Positions 20,093 through 29,645 are shown, counted from the stretch's first letter. The stretch: 64,000 bases of DNA from Clostridiaceae bacterium (GCA_016287385.1 JAEEWM010000027.1:62001-126000); one strand, 5' to 3'. The notes: generated by a model from the letters alone, not told the origin. Translations and numbers: made by a program.

Positions 20093-21367
20093 TTATCGTA
20101 ACTTAAAAGCCTCTATAAATTTCTGTACATCAACAATTGTATTGGTTTTTCGTGCCTGTTCTGTGGCGAAAACCAGCATATGGTTATATAACGATTCTTC
20201 AATTGTCGGAATTGAAACTCCCGAATAATTATCGGTAAAATAATCATACAAATCCAACATAATACCCGTATCTCCTCCGCCGTGACCACCTGCAATTCCA
20301 TCTTTTCCAACTAACGGAATTGTTTCGGTTTTGTGTTTAACGAAGTCAAAATAAGTGATCGGCGTACTCTCATCAAGTGCGGCACGCAGCTCGCCTAACG
20401 TCCCCATTATATGTATGAATCTACCGCCTTTGTTAAAAGCGTTCATTGTAAAAGTTACCGTAACATCATCTTCAAAAAGCATATTAACGGTTTGATGGTC
20501 CACAACATCATTATCACATTTGAAAACACATTTTCCGTACTGGGTTTTTGTTATAACTTCTAAAAGGTCTTCATCAGTCGGATTCGGCTTGTTTGCGGCA
20601 GGTTCCCTAAGCCACGTCCACTTCTTGTCAAAATATAACCTGGTCGCATTGTAAGGACATTCCTCACCTACAGGGCACCCTTGTACGCAATATTCAGGAG
20701 CTCCTTCAGGTGCGTTTTCAACCTTGAAATATGATAACGCGCCAAAAGACTGTACGCTCTTACATTTTTTATTTATAAGCCACTGTAGAATATCTAAATC
20801 ATGACAGGATTTTTGCAAAAGCATATCGGAACTTCTTTTGCTGTTTCCCCAGTTTCCCCTCACAAAACTATGCGACTGATGCACGTTGCCTACACATTCC
20901 TCGTGATTGATCGACATAATTTTACCGATTTTTCCCGAATCGATAAAACTCTTCAGTGTTTTGAATATATCAGTATACCGAAGGACGGTGCAAACAAGAA
21001 CCTTTACTCCTTTTTTATTGGCGGCATTGTTTATTTTAACACATTCTTCAGCCGTTGGAGCTATCGGCTTTTCAAGCAACAAATCATAACCCAATTCAAT
21101 CGCCTTCAAGGCAGGTATCAGGTGATCCTTATCCATTGTGGCGATAACGGCAAAATCAGCTATTTTCCCAAGTCGGAATAACGGTTCATAGCTTTCAAAG
21201 CACATATTATTTTCGAGATTATATAAATCCTTAATATAATCCCGCCTTTCTTTCTTTGGTTCGGCAACTGCCACAATCTGAAATTTTTCTTTGGATTTAC
21301 TCATAACGGTAGAATATGTTGCGCCTCTGCTACCCGCGCCCACCACGATTGCCTTTAGTTTTTTCAT
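20093..21367 (-). CDS. Gfo/Idh/MocA family NAD(P)-dependent oxidoreductase
   Basis: The start is placed at MKKLKAIVVGAGSRG (21367), with AGGAGAG upstream, rather than the longer track ORF at 21436. This gives 424 aa, normal for the family. The N-terminus has a Rossmann dinucleotide fold (GAGSRG) and the family EKP motif (LLEKPIAPT) near residue 97. The C-terminal half contains SHDLDILQWL-like text where the catalytic region of such enzymes lies. A cysteine cluster (CVQGCPVGEECPYNATR) in the middle occurs in a subset of these proteins. It is the last gene of an operon with an alpha/alpha-barrel protein and an M20 amidohydrolase (44-bp and 79-bp gaps). Members oxidise or reduce sugars, inositols and sugar acids; the substrate here cannot be read. 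The gene is more AT-rich than its neighbours. Confidence 0.88.
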   Translation of the reverse strand: MKKLKAIVVGAGSRGATYSTVMSKSKEKFQIVAVAEPKKERRDYIKDLYNLENNMCFESYEPLFRLGKIADFAVIATMDKDHLIPALKAIELGYDLLLEKPIAPTAEECVKINNAANKKGVKVLVCTVLRYTDIFKTLKSFIDSGKIGKIMSINHEECVGNVHQSHSFVRGNWGNSKRSSDMLLQKSCHDLDILQWLINKKCKSVQSFGALSYFKVENAPEGAPEYCVQGCPVGEECPYNATRLYFDKKWTWLREPAANKPNPTDEDLLEVITKTQYGKCVFKCDNDVVDHQTVNMLFEDDVTVTFTMNAFNKGGRFIHIMGTLGELRAALDESTPITYFDFVKHKTETIPLVGKDGIAGGHGGGDTGIMLDLYDYFTDNYSGVSIPTIEESLYNHMLVFATEQARKTNTIVDVQKFIEAFKLR

Positions 21368-21410
21368 ATAAAATACTCTCCTGTTATTACAAAATCTCAA
21401 ACTTTGATTT

Positions 21411-22961
21411 TTAATCTTCCAATTCAGATAATTCATATAGCCAGAGTGCCGAAGCTATATGACAGTTTATCCAGAAATTCTCAAGATTTTCCGTACAATC
21501 AGCCTTCATCCAATGCGTTGGAATCGCCCCTGTTTGTTTGTTTTGCATTTTCGTTATCATATTGCCAAGCGCAATGGCTTTTTCCAGGTACAGTCTGTCT
21601 TTTGTTGCTATATACATTTTTCTGAAACTGTTCATAATCTTTGCCGTGCTTGAATCAATCGGGACATACCACTCGTACTGTTCAAGGCCTGCCGGAGAAT
21701 ACCATTTTTCATCTGCGTTGCCGAAACGCTTCTTTATGCGCGGATCAAATTCTCCCCATACTACAAATTGGTCTTCAATAAAATTCATCAACGTTTTTGC
21801 CTTGTCAAGCATTCCGTCTTCGGAAATCTTATTATCAATGATATACACAAGCATATCATTTGCCACCGTTTGCGTCTGGTTAATATAGTTCCCTGTCGGA
21901 ACTATATCTTCAAATTGTCCTTCCCATTTATATTCGTCAAGGCATTTTTTTGCAATATATGCGAAATATTTTTCTTCAATCGCAAGAAGAGAAACGCTGT
22001 TCGTAATTCTTGCCATTTCGCTTATAAAGAAAAGAATTCCGAAATGACTGCAAATATTATCGCCGATATTTTTACCAGTTTTAACGTCTACAACAAGATA
22101 CCAGCTTCCGCAGGGAAGAACTGTTTTCTCGTAATATTCGGCAATGCGTTTTGCCGCCTCGAAATATTTCTTATCGCCGGTCGCTTCATACATCTTAATG
22201 TATGCTCTGCCCGCCGACGCCGGATACAGCATCATAACCGTATCCTTTAGGCGTTGCGCGGCAGGCGCGGTTGCATTTACCGTTTCGGCGTTAAGTCCCT
22301 TAAAAGAATAGGTAGGCGGAAGTCCCTCAACTCCCGTAGTTCTGTCATAAGTTATTGAAAGAAGATAATCAAGAGCGTTTTTCGCGAGCAACATCGCCTC
22401 TTCGGCACGTTCTTTATTCAGATTTGAATAAGCCGTCATCGCGTCAACAATACTTGCTATCATCTTTGAAGGGTACACGTTGTGATAGTATTCCGGATCC
22501 GGAATTCCCTTTTCTATCCAGTATCTGTAAGCAGGATTATCTATTACGTAATCAAGTGCCGACATTGAACATTCTTTATAATTTCTTTCCTTTTTAAGGG
22601 CAGCGGTGCGCCCGGGGAATCCGTCTGCTTTAAAGAATACTCTGAGCCCGCAGGGCGAAACGGTATTTTCATCGTCATCAACACCATACACCTTAAGTTC
22701 AACAAGTCCCGTCGGTATCTCGCCCCAAACAGGTGTAAGATCCGCTGTCGGACATTTGTCGGTAAATTTGTGTTGAGCACCGTTTTTATCGGTTGCAATA
22801 AATAAGTATTTTTTTGCGGCAGGTATTCTCGGAAACCCAAACGCAGGAGCAAAAATAAACTGTGAAGAATTGATATTCCAAAACGGCCTGCCGGCTGTTT
22901 CACCACGGTTTACAGTAGTCGTATTATATAATTCAAGCGCTTGCTTCGCATAATTATCCAT
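21411..22961 (-). CDS. Putative six-hairpin (alpha/alpha-barrel) glycosidase-like protein
   Basis: The protein is 516 aa with no signal peptide, so cytoplasmic. Residues 1-125 look like a beta-rich fibronectin-like domain (LFIATDKNGAQHKF, GLRVFFKADGF). Residues 150-516 are helical with repeated aromatic and small-residue helices (AGRAYIKMYEATGDKKYFEA), typical of six-hairpin glycoside hydrolases and polysaccharide lyases. I do not recognise the exact family and assign no catalytic residues. It sits between the M20 amidohydrolase and the oxidoreductase, which suggests joint breakdown of an acylated or glycosylated substrate; that is inference. The ribosome binding site is weak, consistent with translation from an operon transcript. 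Confidence 0.6.
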   Translation of the reverse strand: MDNYAKQALELYNTTTVNRGETAGRPFWNINSSQFIFAPAFGFPRIPAAKKYLFIATDKNGAQHKFTDKCPTADLTPVWGEIPTGLVELKVYGVDDDENTVSPCGLRVFFKADGFPGRTAALKKERNYKECSMSALDYVIDNPAYRYWIEKGIPDPEYYHNVYPSKMIASIVDAMTAYSNLNKERAEEAMLLAKNALDYLLSITYDRTTGVEGLPPTYSFKGLNAETVNATAPAAQRLKDTVMMLYPASAGRAYIKMYEATGDKKYFEAAKRIAEYYEKTVLPCGSWYLVVDVKTGKNIGDNICSHFGILFFISEMARITNSVSLLAIEEKYFAYIAKKCLDEYKWEGQFEDIVPTGNYINQTQTVANDMLVYIIDNKISEDGMLDKAKTLMNFIEDQFVVWGEFDPRIKKRFGNADEKWYSPAGLEQYEWYVPIDSSTAKIMNSFRKMYIATKDRLYLEKAIALGNMITKMQNKQTGAIPTHWMKADCTENLENFWINCHIASALWLYELSELED

Positions 22962-23040
22962 CTTATGATCCCGTATAACACCTTAAACGTACTATACTTT
23001 TCCTTTCTTAAGGTTTTATAATCAGCTTGATTTCGGCCGA

Positions 23041-24201
23041 TTAAAAGGTTATTCCGTTTTGATAATCCGTAACAAAATTAACAAATAAATCAACGGAATA
23101 TTTTAAGCAGTCCTCATTGACTGAAAAGTTTGAACTGTGTAACGGAGGTGACGGTGTTTTTTCAACATTGTTCCCTATCCCGAGTCTGAACATAACGCTT
23201 GGTTTTTTTCTTGAAATGAAAGAAAAATCCTCACCACCCATAGTACGCTTCCCCGGCAATACATTCTCTTCACCCAATAATCTTACCGCCGTTTTGCGCA
23301 CACACTCGGTCATAACAGGGTTACAATCCACATACGGCAAAAGTTTTGTGACAGTTACTTTCGCACATCCCCCGTAAAGCTCCGCTGTTTTTTCGCAGAT
23401 TTCTTTAATACGTTTTTCCATAAACTTTGTGAGTTCATCGTTTTGGGTGCGTGAAGAAAGCGTAATTTTCGCATAATCAGCTATAATATTATTTGCTTCG
23501 CCGCCGTGAAAAGTTCCTATGTTTATGAGCGCAGGCTCATTTGACGGCACTTCTCTTGCAAGCATAAGTTCAAGTCCCATATAAGCCTCTACAGCCATGC
23601 GAATTGCATCAATGCCTTTTTGCTGAGCGTTCGCGTGTGAGGCCTTACCGAAAAACTCCGCTTCAATACCCATTGAATTCGCGTTTATGCCGCCGGACAT
23701 AATACTGACCTGACCGACGTTCACAGTAGGATCTACGTGAAGAGCTACCGCGCAGTCAAATTCATCTGTTACGCCATCCTCCACCATCAGCTCACAGCCC
23801 GGCACTTTGTATTCCTCGGCAGGAGTAAACAACAGCTTTACACAGCAGTTAAGAGAATTACGCATATCATTAAGCTTACGACCTGCGGCTAAAAGATTTG
23901 CCGTATGTATATCGTGACCGCAGGCATGCATTTTCCCTTCATTTTTAGAGGCAAACTCAAGACCTGTTTCCTCTTTAATCGGCAAAGCATCCATATCGGC
24001 TCTCAAAGCGATTGTGAAAGGCTTGCCGGAATTTATAGCAGCAACAATACTGCTTTTACCGTATTTTTCGGTATACGGCACACCCATTTTATCAAGTTCG
24101 CGACGAACCACAGCCAAAGTTTTCGGCAAATCAAAGCCGATTTCGGGATATTCATGTAATTCCCGTCTTATTTCCTTTGCATAGGAAAAATAATCAAACA
24201 T
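23041..24201 (-). CDS. M20D-type amidohydrolase (N-acyl amino acid/aminoacylase-like)
   Basis: At 386 aa this is normal length for M20D zinc hydrolases, which remove acyl or amino-acid groups from amide bonds. Visible motifs are RADMDALP, the metal-binding HACGHDIHT near residue 93, the catalytic/metal FTPAEEYKVPG near 128, HVDP near 155, and a C-terminal MGGEDFSF. The central dimerisation domain contains HANAQQKGIDAI. The start at 24201 has AAGGAG at good spacing. It is first in the operon with the barrel protein and the oxidoreductase. Likely cytoplasmic; the natural substrate is unknown. Base composition is AT-richer than the flanks. Confidence 0.9.
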   Translation of the reverse strand: MFDYFSYAKEIRRELHEYPEIGFDLPKTLAVVRRELDKMGVPYTEKYGKSSIVAAINSGKPFTIALRADMDALPIKEETGLEFASKNEGKMHACGHDIHTANLLAAGRKLNDMRNSLNCCVKLLFTPAEEYKVPGCELMVEDGVTDEFDCAVALHVDPTVNVGQVSIMSGGINANSMGIEAEFFGKASHANAQQKGIDAIRMAVEAYMGLELMLAREVPSNEPALINIGTFHGGEANNIIADYAKITLSSRTQNDELTKFMEKRIKEICEKTAELYGGCAKVTVTKLLPYVDCNPVMTECVRKTAVRLLGEENVLPGKRTMGGEDFSFISRKKPSVMFRLGIGNNVEKTPSPPLHSSNFSVNEDCLKYSVDLFVNFVTDYQNGITF

Positions 24202-24407
24202 TGTTCCACTCCTTAAGCATTTCCGAAGCCTTCACTGTACCTTAATTTATAATTTTAACAAACAACCCGGTACTTTGAATATAGTAAAATAGCCGATTTT
24301 CATTGATAAATCACCGAATAATGAAAACAGTTCAAATTAAACCGACTTTTTGATTTCTGACAGATTAAACAACAAATGCGAGTACGCGGCTTTCCCGATA
24401 CAATAAC

Positions 24408-24446
24408 GAGCGCCCGGGCGGGTTTATTCCGCACGGGCGCTCTATG
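24408..24446. terminator. GC-rich hairpin between dockerin gene and amidohydrolase operon
   Basis: GAGCGCCCG pairs with CGGGCGCTC around a GGCGGGTTTATTCCGCA loop. It lies about 40 bp after the dockerin gene stop. There is no clear T-run on either side, so it may be a processed 3' end rather than a strong terminator. Confidence 0.4.
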
Positions 24447-24482
24447 CGTTGAATGAAAATATAAAGCGTTGTTATATATTCG

Positions 24483-27400
24483 TCAGAATATTTCCACATC
24501 CCAGTCGCTGAGATACTGGAATAATCTTGTAAGGTCTTTGTTGTTAACAGAACCGTCGCCGTTTATATCAAGCGCCGCTTCGTTTACTTCAACGTCCCAG
24601 TCGGAGAGATACTGGAACAGACGTGTTAAGTCTTTGTTGTTAAGCGAGCCGTCGCCGTTGATATCGCCCGCGATATGGGAGGAGTAGATTATATCCTCGC
24701 TTTTGCCCGATTTGTATCCGCAAACAGAGCATATTTCCTCGCGCAGTCCGTTTTCCTCGGCTGTCGCTTCTTTGGTTATTACCCATTCGTAGGTGTGCTC
24801 GCCCGCGTCAACGTCCTGGTCGCAGTCCGCGCAGTGGCGGTGATGTCCGTTTGCGTCGGTTATCCACTCGCCTACGTTATGCGCGAGCATACTGCCGACG
24901 TCCGCTATAGTATCGGTCGCGTCACAGCGTGTGCACTTGGCGGTCTTGGTACCGTCGGAAGTGCAGGTCGCGTTATTATCGCTTACATAATCTACGAAGT
25001 TGTGACTGAGCGCTCCTATCGCTTCGCCGGTCGCAAGTTTTGCTCCGCAGCCGAGGCAGTAGGTATCGCCGGTATAGCCCGCTTCGGTGCAGGTCGCGTC
25101 CGCCTTGTCGCGCACCTCTGTGCCGCCCTCGTGGTTGGTCGGATCGAGCGCGAGCGGTGTATCATCGCCTTCAAGCACTTCGCCGCAGTCGGTGCAGACC
25201 GTGTATTCGGCGTGACCCCGCGTCTTACAAGTTGAGGCGACCGCTTCTACAACGGCTGTGTTTTCATGGGTGCATTCTACGTACCCGTCTGTAAAGTAAT
25301 TATCCGGGAGAAGCTTGGTTGTGACGTTCGCCTTATCGCTGCCGGTTCTGTACCATGAGCCCTGATGAGCGGCAAGCGGGTTGTTAGCGTTGGTCCAGGT
25401 CGCTACATATTCGGATTCAAAGTCAATAGTCTTATCGGTCATCGGAGCAATAAGATTGCCGCTGATACTCTCCGCCGCCTTTGCGTTTTCAATTCCCGAA
25501 GAACCGTCGGTGCAGTCAAGCATATAGAGTTCCGGCTCGGCAAAAGCAAAGTTTGTATCTTTGCTTTGGTCGGCGTATCCCTTGCCTACGTATCTGCCGT
25601 TACCTAAAAGTATCGCCACATTAGCGCCGGAGACCGGGTTTATACGCTCAAACGGATAACGGTCATTCTGATTGATGGTGTTTTTTATCCAGCATTTGAT
25701 ATAAGCGGTAAGGGTGTAGGTTTCGGCGTCGTAGCTGTAGCTGATTACCGCCATATCGCCGTCGTTGCTGGTGGGAACGGTGGTTTCGCACTGGTTTGAA
25801 CCGTCATATACGCTGTAAAGCGTTGATACAACCGGTTCGCTTTCGCCGCCGATAAGCTTACACTTACAGGTGAACTTAAACCAGCGGTTGCCCTCGTAAC
25901 CGTTAAGCTTAAGCGGTATAAAGGCGGTCGCCGGATTCTCGCTCGCGGCGATGTATATGAGTTGCTTTTTGGCTGAAAGGTCGGTTATCTCGGTTTTGCC
26001 GTAAGAATCCGCAAAGTATTTGCCGCAGGAGCATTCCCAGTATTCGCGGGTAGTCTCGGTAGCGGCGTTGTAGGTAAGTTTGTGCGCTTCCTTAATGCAG
26101 GGGGTGAGGTTTTCGGCGTGTACCATACCTACGCAGCCCTCCGCGCTCCAGAGGTTCTGCGGGGCGCGAATACAGTCATAACTGTTATTTGAAGACGAAT
26201 CGCTTCCCGAAGTTCTGAACTGATACGCCCAACGCGAGGTGGTATCGAGAGTATCGGCGTAAAGGTGGGGAGCTATATCCTCGGCAACGAGGTCGCCGAT
26301 AACATAGCCGTCGCCCAGATTGTAAAGGTCAACCTTAATATCGCTTATGGCGAAGGATGAGTTAAAGGAGGTTGAATCAAATTTGCCGCCCGCCGCCCAG
26401 ACGTGCTCGGCGTTGCCTATGGTGATTACTTCATTACAGCCCCAGCGCGAGGCGTAATCGTTATCAGCACAGCGTACGCGCATAAAGCCTGTAAACTCGC
26501 CGGTCTCGGCGTTGTATTCGCATTTAAGGCGGTTGCCCTCGCTGTCCTTATAGTTCTCATTATAGGTTGCGGCGTTGGAAGCGTAATCGCCGACCGGTAT
26601 GTTGTACGCCGCTTTACAGAGCGCCTGTGAGCCTTTGCCGGACGAATTCGTCTTTTTACCTACTATTCTGCCGATTACCGGGGCGCTGTCGCCCTCAAGG
26701 CGAACGGCCTTAAAAGTAACCTTAACCAGGAAGTTTATGTTTTCAGCCGTGCTTCCGCTCATAGCGTACTGACCGTAGGATATAGGCAGGAAGATGTTAG
26801 CCGCCCTGTTATACTTCGGCGCCGCTTCATTGCCCGTGGCGGTGTTGATATCATCCTCGCCCTCGTGGTTGGCGTCGATGACCACCATCTTTTTGTTTAT
26901 ATCGGAACCGATAAGCTCAAAGCCGGCGTCCGCGCTGCCCTTGAGTTTGGCGAAGTATTTGCCCTCATACGCCGCGTTGGTGTAATACTCGCGGGTATAT
27001 TCGGTCTCGGCCACCTTAACAAAGTTTTCCGCCGCGTAATCGTCCGAAGTATTGTAATCAACCGGAACTCTTATCTGCTTGATAACAGCGGGGGAAGAGA
27101 ATATATGCCACTTCATGGTGTTTGCGCCAAGCGGCGAATCCCAGTTATCGCAACCGTCGGACTTAAAGAAATACGTGCCTTTGAAGTTGATGTTATCGGC
27201 GGTAAACGCCGGAAGAACGTTGTTCTCTTCCTCGTCGGGTTCTGCTTCGGGATCATCGATCCAGAGAAGTCTTACGTCGCTTACTATAAACGCGTCGTCA
27301 AAATCGGAGACGGTGGTGCTGCTGCCGTTATAATACGAATTGCCTATTGCGAGATAGAACGAACGGAAGCCCTCGCCGTTCGGGTTGGCGCGGCGTTCAA

Positions 27401-27827
27401 AATTAACCTTAACGGTGGCGGTGCATATACCGTTTTCGATTTTTACGGTATCCTGGTCGCACCAATCGGGTTCCGCCCAGGTCTTATTGCTCGAAACGTA
27501 ATCGACGCGGTAAACGCCGACTACCGGCTTTGTGCCCGAAAGCATTTTGCACTTGAACTGAACCTTGAAAGACTGTTCGCCTTCAAGGGCGTTATCTCCC
27601 TCGCCTTCGGCTCCCTCAATGGGGATGTCCACCGGGATGAAGATTGCCGCGTGGTGGTTATCGCCCGCGTTGCCTATAAACACCGCGGTCTCATCCGCAA
27701 ACGGCTCCAACGCGGTAACGCTTGAAAGTCCGATGCCGGCAAACAGCGACATAACCATGCACATCGCAATTATTACCGCGCCGAGTCTCTTGGCGGCGCT
27801 GAACGGTTTTTTTGAAAACATAAGCAT
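24483..27827 (-). CDS. Large secreted protein with cysteine-rich repeats and C-terminal type I dockerin
   Basis: The protein is 1114 aa. The signal peptide (hydrophobic stretch LGAVIIAMCMVMSLFAGIGL) ends near residue 40. Residues 45-800 hold three similar beta-rich blocks (IFIPVDIPIEG, IFLPISYGQY, AFIPLKLNGY), possibly non-catalytic binding modules. Residues 580-1040 carry Cys-rich repeats with the pattern C...A.C...G....C..CG (TVCTDCGEVL, TYCLGCGAKL, AKCTRCDAT, EICSVCGYKS). The last 60 residues are a dockerin: two nearly identical calcium-loop repeats (DINGDGSLNNKDLTRLFQYL, then DINGDGSVNNKDLTRLFQYL). Dockerins plug into cohesins, and a cohesin gene lies immediately upstream on the same strand. 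No catalytic domain is recognised. An ATG two codons downstream is an alternative start; AAGGAAAGG precedes both. Confidence 0.88.
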   Translation of the reverse strand: MLMFSKKPFSAAKRLGAVIIAMCMVMSLFAGIGLSSVTALEPFADETAVFIGNAGDNHHAAIFIPVDIPIEGAEGEGDNALEGEQSFKVQFKCKMLSGTKPVVGVYRVDYVSSNKTWAEPDWCDQDTVKIENGICTATVKVNFERRANPNGEGFRSFYLAIGNSYYNGSSTTVSDFDDAFIVSDVRLLWIDDPEAEPDEEENNVLPAFTADNINFKGTYFFKSDGCDNWDSPLGANTMKWHIFSSPAVIKQIRVPVDYNTSDDYAAENFVKVAETEYTREYYTNAAYEGKYFAKLKGSADAGFELIGSDINKKMVVIDANHEGEDDINTATGNEAAPKYNRAANIFLPISYGQYAMSGSTAENINFLVKVTFKAVRLEGDSAPVIGRIVGKKTNSSGKGSQALCKAAYNIPVGDYASNAATYNENYKDSEGNRLKCEYNAETGEFTGFMRVRCADNDYASRWGCNEVITIGNAEHVWAAGGKFDSTSFNSSFAISDIKVDLYNLGDGYVIGDLVAEDIAPHLYADTLDTTSRWAYQFRTSGSDSSSNNSYDCIRAPQNLWSAEGCVGMVHAENLTPCIKEAHKLTYNAATETTREYWECSCGKYFADSYGKTEITDLSAKKQLIYIAASENPATAFIPLKLNGYEGNRWFKFTCKCKLIGGESEPVVSTLYSVYDGSNQCETTVPTSNDGDMAVISYSYDAETYTLTAYIKCWIKNTINQNDRYPFERINPVSGANVAILLGNGRYVGKGYADQSKDTNFAFAEPELYMLDCTDGSSGIENAKAAESISGNLIAPMTDKTIDFESEYVATWTNANNPLAAHQGSWYRTGSDKANVTTKLLPDNYFTDGYVECTHENTAVVEAVASTCKTRGHAEYTVCTDCGEVLEGDDTPLALDPTNHEGGTEVRDKADATCTEAGYTGDTYCLGCGAKLATGEAIGALSHNFVDYVSDNNATCTSDGTKTAKCTRCDATDTIADVGSMLAHNVGEWITDANGHHRHCADCDQDVDAGEHTYEWVITKEATAEENGLREEICSVCGYKSGKSEDIIYSSHIAGDINGDGSLNNKDLTRLFQYLSDWDVEVNEAALDINGDGSVNNKDLTRLFQYLSDWDVEIF

Positions 27828-27989
27828 TTTCCTTTCCTTTTTGTAAACCCGCGTCCGGTTCCGCTATTTTGAGCAAGTTGCGAAACCTAACGTATGGTTC
27901 TTTGGATTTAATTGTACACCATAAACAAAAAAATGTATATCAAATTTTTGCGGTTTTTTGTTAAAATTTTGCGGTTTTGACAGAAAAAT

Positions 27990-28022
27990 TTACCGGGCCC
28001 GTCGTTGGCGACAGGTCCGGTT
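27990..28022 (-). terminator. Terminator of the cohesin gene
   Basis: On the minus strand ACCGGACCTGTCG pairs with CGACGGGCCCGGT around CCAA, followed by AAATTTTTC. It lies about 30 bp past the cohesin stop, which suggests the dockerin gene has its own promoter in the following AT-rich 150 bp; I saw no clean -35/-10 pair there. Confidence 0.7.
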
Positions 28023-28051
28023 TATACTTATACGATCATTTGCGGCCGCTT

Positions 28052-28813
28052 TTATTCAAGGGGCTTCTTCGCCACGCGCTTTTTAACTATGACGAGAACC
28101 ACAGCCGCTATGAGGAGAACCGCCGCGATAACGGCAAATATCCAGATTACGGGCGCCTTGCTGTCCTCAGCGGATGTGTCCATCGTTTCCGTTTCCGCTC
28201 CCGCTTTTCCTTTGAATTCTCCGCCGTCACCTTCGCCGGTTTCGTCACCGGTCATCGGGTCAACCTCGGGGCCGGTATAATCGCCTTTGTCGTCCTCTGC
28301 GCCGACAGTGGTTACCGCCGAAGAATCAACCGCGCCGTCACCGCCGCCTACGGTTATCTCACCGCCCGTTACCTTGAAGGCAACGTTTTTGGTATCGGTG
28401 TTGTGCACGTCCTCGGGGTCGTAGGTTACGGTCACGTTCTTTTTGCCCGAAGCGCTTTTAAGCGCGGTAAACGTCAGTGTGGCAAACTCGCCGTCACCCT
28501 CAACGTTTTCAAGACCTTTGACCCAGTTGAGCGTTACCGGTGATTCTAACGACTTCGGCTGTGCGCCCTCAAAATCCTCACCGTAGCTCACTTTTTCAAG
28601 CTTGAACGCGTCGTTATCAAACTCAACCTTCAATTTCATCGCCGTAATGCCGGGGTTGTCCTTTAAAACGATCGCGACGTCAAATCCGGCGCCGGCCTCC
28701 ACCGATACGGATGAAACCTCGATAGTCGGGTCGCCCGCCGCGAAAACGCAGGTGGGAAGAATGAAAAGCGAAGCGACTAAAACCGCTAAAATTACTGATA
28801 AAAGTTTTTTCAT
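28052..28813 (-). CDS. Membrane-anchored single-cohesin protein
   Basis: The start at MKKLLSVILAVLVAS (28813) has GGAGGCG at good spacing and gives 253 aa; the track ORF to 28963 is over-extended. A signal peptide ends near residue 26 (CVFAAG). Residues 28-155 read as one cohesin fold: VSVEAGAGFDVAIVLKDNPG, then ITAMKLKVEFDNDAFKLEKV, then FATLTFTALKSASGKKNVTV. An acidic Gly/Glu linker follows to about 215. The C-terminus has one transmembrane helix (VIWIFAVIAAVLLIAAVVLV) and a basic tail (KKRVAKK), so the cohesin should be displayed outside and held in the membrane. The next gene downstream encodes a dockerin, so this is a plausible anchor for it (inference). The last half of the gene is acidic and repetitive. 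Confidence 0.88.
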   Translation of the reverse strand: MKKLLSVILAVLVASLFILPTCVFAAGDPTIEVSSVSVEAGAGFDVAIVLKDNPGITAMKLKVEFDNDAFKLEKVSYGEDFEGAQPKSLESPVTLNWVKGLENVEGDGEFATLTFTALKSASGKKNVTVTYDPEDVHNTDTKNVAFKVTGGEITVGGGDGAVDSSAVTTVGAEDDKGDYTGPEVDPMTGDETGEGDGGEFKGKAGAETETMDTSAEDSKAPVIWIFAVIAAVLLIAAVVLVIVKKRVAKKPLE

Positions 28814-28955
28814 ATAAACGCCTCCTGTTTTGTTTACAAGGGTAATTATACTCCACCTCGGCGATTTATTCAAGAAAAAGTTTTTCCGCCGCTTGACAGA
28901 GGCCGCCGCCTGTAATATTATTATACAAAACAACCTGCAAGGCGGACGTATTATT

Positions 28956-29645
28956 ATGTACAAATATGAAACTCACATGCACACCTTCCCGGTAAGCAGA
29001 TGTGCGAAAGTAAGCGTGGAGGAAGCGCTCGATTTCTACAAAAGCGCCGGTTACGACGGCGTGTTTGTAACAAACCATTTTCCCGACGGGAGCGCCGGCG
29101 ACGCCGTTTCCGAAAAAGAGCGGCTGGAATACTATTTTTCCGATTACGACAAGGCGGTGGAATTCGGCAAAAGAATCGGGCTTAAAGTCTTTTTGGGCAT
29201 TGAAACCACAAACGGCGGCACGGATTTTCTCGTCTACGGACCGGACAGGGCGTGGTATACGGAGCACCCCGAGATACTCGGCATGAAAATGTCCGACAAG
29301 CTGACTTTCCTGCGCGAAAACGGCGCTTACACCGTGCAGGCGCACCCGTTCAGGGAAGCGGGATACATCGACCACATCCGGCTTTATCCGCGCCACATCG
29401 ACGCGGTGGAGGTCATAAACGCCTGCCGCACTGATTTTGAAAACAAAATGGCTTTACTCTATGCCGACAGTTACTCTCTTACTCATTTTGCCGGCTCGGA
29501 TAACCACACCGGGAAGGCGCGCCCGGTACTCGCGGGTATGCGCTCAAAGGTGCCGATAGAAAACGAGGCGGATTTCATCCGGGCAATGCGGTCGGGCGAG
29601 CTTGAAGTTTTCAGCGAGGAAAACGAACAAAGTAAAGTCGGGTGA
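28956..29645 (+). CDS. PHP-domain metal-dependent phosphoesterase
   Basis: The start at MYKYETHMHT (28956) follows AAGGCGGA; the track ORF from 28830 has an implausible upstream extension. The product is 229 aa. PHP motifs are visible: HMHT near residue 7, FVTNH near 40, GIET near 80, QAHPFR near 126 and GSDNH near 182, which together supply the multi-metal site. PHP proteins of this type act on small phosphoesters such as histidinol phosphate or nucleotides; the substrate cannot be told. Divergent from the cohesin gene, and closed by a terminator hairpin that overlaps its stop codon. Confidence 0.85.
   Translation: MYKYETHMHTFPVSRCAKVSVEEALDFYKSAGYDGVFVTNHFPDGSAGDAVSEKERLEYYFSDYDKAVEFGKRIGLKVFLGIETTNGGTDFLVYGPDRAWYTEHPEILGMKMSDKLTFLRENGAYTVQAHPFREAGYIDHIRLYPRHIDAVEVINACRTDFENKMALLYADSYSLTHFAGSDNHTGKARPVLAGMRSKVPIENEADFIRAMRSGELEVFSEENEQSKVG

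Noticed and set aside
24675-27725. Plus-strand ORFs opposite the dockerin protein (186 and 286 aa)
   Set aside because: Antisense shadows of a protein with signal peptide and dockerin; no ribosome sites or recognisable motifs.
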